64,000 nucleotides of DNA, taken from assembly GCF_001562275.1 (NCBI RefSeq), contig NZ_CP014304.1:5146001-5210000 (forward strand). The letters are read 5' to 3'. Each line of letters opens with the position of its first letter. The stretch's first letter is position 1. Made by a program: the position numbers and the translations under genes. A model generated the notes under the pieces. That model was not told the origin of the DNA, did no database searches, and saw nothing but the letters and a program-made list of their open reading frames with translations. Source of the DNA: Hymenobacter sp. PAMC 26628 (GTDB taxonomy: Bacteria > Bacteroidota > Bacteroidia > Cytophagales > Hymenobacteraceae). This document shows positions 60,788 to 64,000 of this stretch, one piece after another.

Positions 60788-63700
60788 ATGACGGTTGACC
60801 ACAACGCTGCTTCGGCGGGCCTCTACCGCCCGGAGTTCGAACACGACGCCTGCGGCACGGGCTTCCTCACGTCCATCACCGGGCGCAAGTCGCACCAGAT
60901 GGTGGTGGACGCGCTGACCATGTTGGAAAACATGGAGCACCGCGGCGCCTGCGGCTGCGACCACGACTCGGGCGACGGCGCGGGCCTGCTGCTGCAAATC
61001 CCGCACTGGTTCCTCTTAGAGGAATGCCTGGCGCTGGATATTCAGCTGCCCGAGCCCGGCGGCTACGGCGTGGGCCAGGCTTTTTTGCCAAAAGACGCGG
61101 CCGCCCGCGCCACCGCCCGGGGCCTCATCGACGCGGCGGCCAAGCAGCTCGGGCTGCGCGTGCTCGGCTACCGGCCCGTACCGACGAACCCGGCCGGCAT
61201 CGGCGTCACGGCCCTGAGCGGCGAGCCGGTGATGGAGCAGGTGTTCGTGGCCCGGCCCGCTACGGTGCTCACCACCGAGGACTTCGAGCGCAAGCTCTAC
61301 ATCCTGCGCCGGCTCATCGTGAAAAACGTGAAGGAAGTGCTGCCCGGAGGCCTCGACGATTTGTACTTCGCCTCGTTCTCCTGCCAGACTATCGTATATA
61401 AGGGCCAGCTCACCACTTACCAGGTGCGCGGCTACTACCCCGACCTCACCGACGAGCGGGTGACGACCGGCTTTGGCCTCATCCACTCGCGCTTCTCGAC
61501 CAATACGTTCCCAAGCTGGCGGCTGGCGCAGCCCTTCCGCTACCTGGCCCACAACGGCGAAATTAATACCCTGCGCGGCAACCTGAACTGGTTTTACGCC
61601 GGCTTGCAAACCTACGCCTCGCCCTACTTCACGGCTGCGGAAATGGCGATGCTGCTGCCCGTGATTGACGCCGGCCAGTCGGACTCGGCGTGCCTCGACA
61701 ACATCGTGGAGCTGCTGCTGCACTGCGGCCGCACCCTACCCCACGTGCTGATGATGCTGGTGCCCGAGGCCTGGGACGGCAACGAGCAAATGGACCCGCT
61801 GAAAAAGGCGTTCTACGAGTTCCACGCCACCTTTATGGCCCCCTGGGACGGCCCCGCGGCCCTCAACTTCACCGACGGCCGCCTGGTGGGGGCCATGCTC
61901 GACCGCAACGGCCTGCGCCCGCTGCGCTACGTCGTGACGAACGACGGGCGCGTGCTGGTGGCCTCCGAGGCCGGCGTGCTGCCCATCCCGGAGGAAATTA
62001 TCCTGGAGAAAGGGCGCTTGCAGCCGGGCAAAATGTTCGTGGTGGACACCGTGGCCGGGGCCATCATCACCGACGCTGAAATCAAGCACCAGGCCGCCAG
62101 CCGCCAGCCTTACGGCGACTGGCTGCGCAACTACCAGATTCGGCTGGACGAGCTGGAGGAGCCCCGCCAGGTATTTTCCGACCTCGGCGCGGCCGCCGTG
62201 CTCAAGTACCACCAGGCCTTTGGCTACACCCGCGAGGACATCGAAACCGTGATTTTGCCGATGGCTTTGGAAGGAAAAGAGGCCATCGGCTCGATGGGCG
62301 TGGACGTGCCCCTGGCCGTGCTCTCCGACCAGCCGCAGCACCTGAGCAGCTACTTCAAGCAGTTCTTCGCCCAGGTCACCAACCCGCCCATCGACCCCAT
62401 TCGGGAGCGGCTGGTGATGAGCCTGGCCACCTTCATCGGCAACAACGGCAACATCCTCGACGAGGACAAGATGCACGGGCACTGCGTGGCCCTGCGCCAC
62501 CCCATCCTCGCCAACCACCAGCTCGAAAAGCTGCGCAGCATCGACACCGGCCTGTTCCACGCCAAAACGCTCCAAACCTACTTCAAGGCCGATGGGCTGC
62601 CCAGCTCGCTCGAAGCCGGCCTGGCGCGCCTGTGCCGCTACGCGGAGGACGCGGTGAACGACGGCTTCGAGGTGCTGATTCTGTCGGACAGGGCCCTGGA
62701 CTCCGAGCACGCGCCCATCCCGTCGCTGCTGGCCGTGTCGGCGGTGCACCACCACCTGATTCGCATCAGCCGGCGCGGTTCGGTGGGCCTCGTGGTGGAG
62801 GCCGGCGACGTGTGGGAAGTGCATCACTTCGCCTGCCTGCTGGCCTTCGGCGGCACCGCCATCAACCCGTATCTGGCCCTGGCCACCATCCAGACCACGC
62901 ACCTGGATGGCCGCCTCGAAACCCGCTTGGAGGGCCCCCAGCTGCTGAAAAACTACGTGAAGGCCGTGAACGACGGCTTGCTGAAGATTTTCTCCAAGAT
63001 GGGCATTTCGACCCTGCTCTCGTATCACGGGGCCCAGGTGTTCGAGATTCTGGGCCTCAACCAGGAAGTGGTGGACCGCTACTTTACCGGGGCCGTGACG
63101 CGCATTGGGGGCCTGGGGCTCGACGAAATTGCCCGCGAAACGCTGTACAAGCACTTCCAGGGCTTCCGCAGCAACACCCCGCCCGAGGCCGAGGGGCTCG
63201 GCGACGGCGGCTTCTACCAGTGGCGGCGGCGCGGCGAGGCGCACATGTTCAACCCCGAAACGGTGCACCTGCTCCAACTCGCCACCCGCACGAATAATTA
63301 CGCCACCTACCAGCGCTACGCCAAGCTGCTGAACGCGCACCCCAGCCAGGCCTTCAGCATCCGGGGCCTGCTCGACTTTGCCCAGCACCGCGAGGCCATT
63401 GCCTTGGAGGAAGTGGAGCCGGCGGCGCTGATTATGAAGCGCTTCGCCACCGGGGCCATGTCGTTCGGCTCGATTTCGCACGAGGCGCACAGTACCCTGG
63501 CCATTGCCATGAACCGCATCGGCGGCAAGAGCAACACCGGCGAGGGCGGCGAAGACCCGCTGCGCTTCGAGGTGATGGCGAACGGCGACTCCATGCGCTC
63601 GGCCATCAAGCAGATTGCCTCGGCCCGCTTCGGCGTCACGGCCCACTACCTGACCAATGCCGACGAATTGCAAATCAAGATGGCCCAGGGGGCCAAGCCC

Positions 63701-64000
63701 GGCGAAGGCGGCCAGCTCCCCGGCCATAAAGTAGATGAGTGGATTGCCAAAGTGCGCCACGCCACGCCCGGCGTGGGCCTGATTTCGCCGCCGCCCCACC
63801 ACGACATCTACTCCATCGAGGACCTAGCCCAGCTGATTTTCGACCTGAAAAACGCCAACCGCGCCGCCCGCATCAACGTGAAGCTGGTAAGCAAGGCGGG
63901 CGTGGGCACCATCGCCGCCGGCGTGGCCAAGGCCCACGCCGACGTAATTCTGATTTCGGGCTACGACGGCGGCACCGGGGCCTCGCCGCTCAGTAGCATC
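60788..64000 (+). CDS. gltB: Glutamate synthase large subunit, partial (3' end beyond window)
   Basis: The frame from ATG 60788 is open to the window edge (1071 codons; full GltB is about 1500). The first 21 residues are a short propeptide, then Cys22 in HDACGTGFLTSITG would be the N-terminal nucleophile of the class II glutamine amidotransferase domain (NMEHRGACGCDHDSGDGAGL, GLIHSRFSTNTFPSWRLAQP, RYLAHNGEINTLRGNLNWFY). The FMN/synthase domain starts near residue 870 (RFATGAMSFGSISHEAHSTL, GGKSNTGEGGEDPLRF) and reaches ISGYDGGTGASPLSS at the edge. It makes two glutamates from glutamine and 2-oxoglutarate with GltD. Confidence 0.97.
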   Translation, partial: MTVDHNAASAGLYRPEFEHDACGTGFLTSITGRKSHQMVVDALTMLENMEHRGACGCDHDSGDGAGLLLQIPHWFLLEECLALDIQLPEPGGYGVGQAFLPKDAAARATARGLIDAAAKQLGLRVLGYRPVPTNPAGIGVTALSGEPVMEQVFVARPATVLTTEDFERKLYILRRLIVKNVKEVLPGGLDDLYFASFSCQTIVYKGQLTTYQVRGYYPDLTDERVTTGFGLIHSRFSTNTFPSWRLAQPFRYLAHNGEINTLRGNLNWFYAGLQTYASPYFTAAEMAMLLPVIDAGQSDSACLDNIVELLLHCGRTLPHVLMMLVPEAWDGNEQMDPLKKAFYEFHATFMAPWDGPAALNFTDGRLVGAMLDRNGLRPLRYVVTNDGRVLVASEAGVLPIPEEIILEKGRLQPGKMFVVDTVAGAIITDAEIKHQAASRQPYGDWLRNYQIRLDELEEPRQVFSDLGAAAVLKYHQAFGYTREDIETVILPMALEGKEAIGSMGVDVPLAVLSDQPQHLSSYFKQFFAQVTNPPIDPIRERLVMSLATFIGNNGNILDEDKMHGHCVALRHPILANHQLEKLRSIDTGLFHAKTLQTYFKADGLPSSLEAGLARLCRYAEDAVNDGFEVLILSDRALDSEHAPIPSLLAVSAVHHHLIRISRRGSVGLVVEAGDVWEVHHFACLLAFGGTAINPYLALATIQTTHLDGRLETRLEGPQLLKNYVKAVNDGLLKIFSKMGISTLLSYHGAQVFEILGLNQEVVDRYFTGAVTRIGGLGLDEIARETLYKHFQGFRSNTPPEAEGLGDGGFYQWRRRGEAHMFNPETVHLLQLATRTNNYATYQRYAKLLNAHPSQAFSIRGLLDFAQHREAIALEEVEPAALIMKRFATGAMSFGSISHEAHSTLAIAMNRIGGKSNTGEGGEDPLRFEVMANGDSMRSAIKQIASARFGVTAHYLTNADELQIKMAQGAKPGEGGQLPGHKVDEWIAKVRHATPGVGLISPPPHHDIYSIEDLAQLIFDLKNANRAARINVKLVSKAGVGTIAAGVAKAHADVILISGYDGGTGASPLSSI

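Noticed and set aside
61736..63802. A 688-codon open frame on the minus strand opposite gltB
   Set aside because: The same shadow effect: the plus-strand frame has full GltB motifs, and the minus-strand product has no recognisable domain.
1..64000. tRNA or rRNA genes
   Set aside because: I looked for T-loop GTTCGAATC-type sequences with matching acceptor stems and for rRNA landmarks and saw none; a tRNAscan run would be decisive.

Overview
The window looks like chromosome of a high-GC Bacteroidota bacterium, most likely Hymenobacter or a close relative in the Cytophagales. The supporting signs are type IX secretion sorting domains (both the gliding-motility-type B domain and the type A domain), promoters of the Bacteroidota TTG / TAnnTTTG form, a Wza/Wzc exopolysaccharide system, small DUF433 and DUF4926 proteins, and a strong preference for the GGGGCC hexamer. 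Species cannot be fixed by eye.

Layout. (1) 1-6.5 kb, minus strand: a polysaccharide operon (wza-like, wzc-like, O-antigen polymerase/ligase, glycosyltransferase, acetyltransferase running off the window). It is read from a near-consensus promoter near 6440-6469 through a long leader, and its distal part is much AT-richer than the rest. (2) 6.5-11.7 kb: an insertion-sequence graveyard with an IS1595 fossil, an intact IS982 element, a truncated serine recombinase, an IS3 element with a nonsense mutation, half of a second IS3 element, and an IS630 element joining that half to a broken DUF1348 gene. (3) 12.2-20.2 kb: nrdA followed by an accessory island. The nrdA 3' end is duplicated around a hicA/hicB pair. 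Then come an AT-rich DUF4365 gene with an unrecognised partner, three DUF433 genes, a DUF6883/DUF4926 pair with a nonsense mutation, 41-bp tandem repeats, a recurring hairpin and a possible structured RNA. (4) 20.2-30.5 kb: mostly housekeeping and envelope genes (DUF5694 lipoprotein, SBBP-repeat T9SS protein, GNAT acetyltransferase, bestrophin, amidohydrolase, fatty acid desaturase, TPM protein). (5) 30.8-58.5 kb: a large exopolysaccharide locus. It carries a priming transferase, two flippases, a polymerase/ligase, a second wza-wzc pair, many glycosyltransferases, a WecB/TagA enzyme, a polysaccharide deacetylase and two related beta-helix proteins. (6) 58.8-64 kb: an MFS exporter and the start of gltB.

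How it fits together. The second locus holds nearly a whole Wzx/Wzy pathway: a WcaJ-like enzyme loads the first sugar on undecaprenyl phosphate, glycosyltransferases extend the unit, Wzx-type flippases move it across the inner membrane, the polymerase joins units, and Wza/Wzc export the chain. The deacetylase and beta-helix proteins probably modify, bind or cleave the product. The most unusual material is the nrdA-proximal island. The partial nrdA duplication shows a cassette was added at this 3' end, and the DUF4365/unknown gene pair beyond it is the best candidate here for an undescribed defence-like system.
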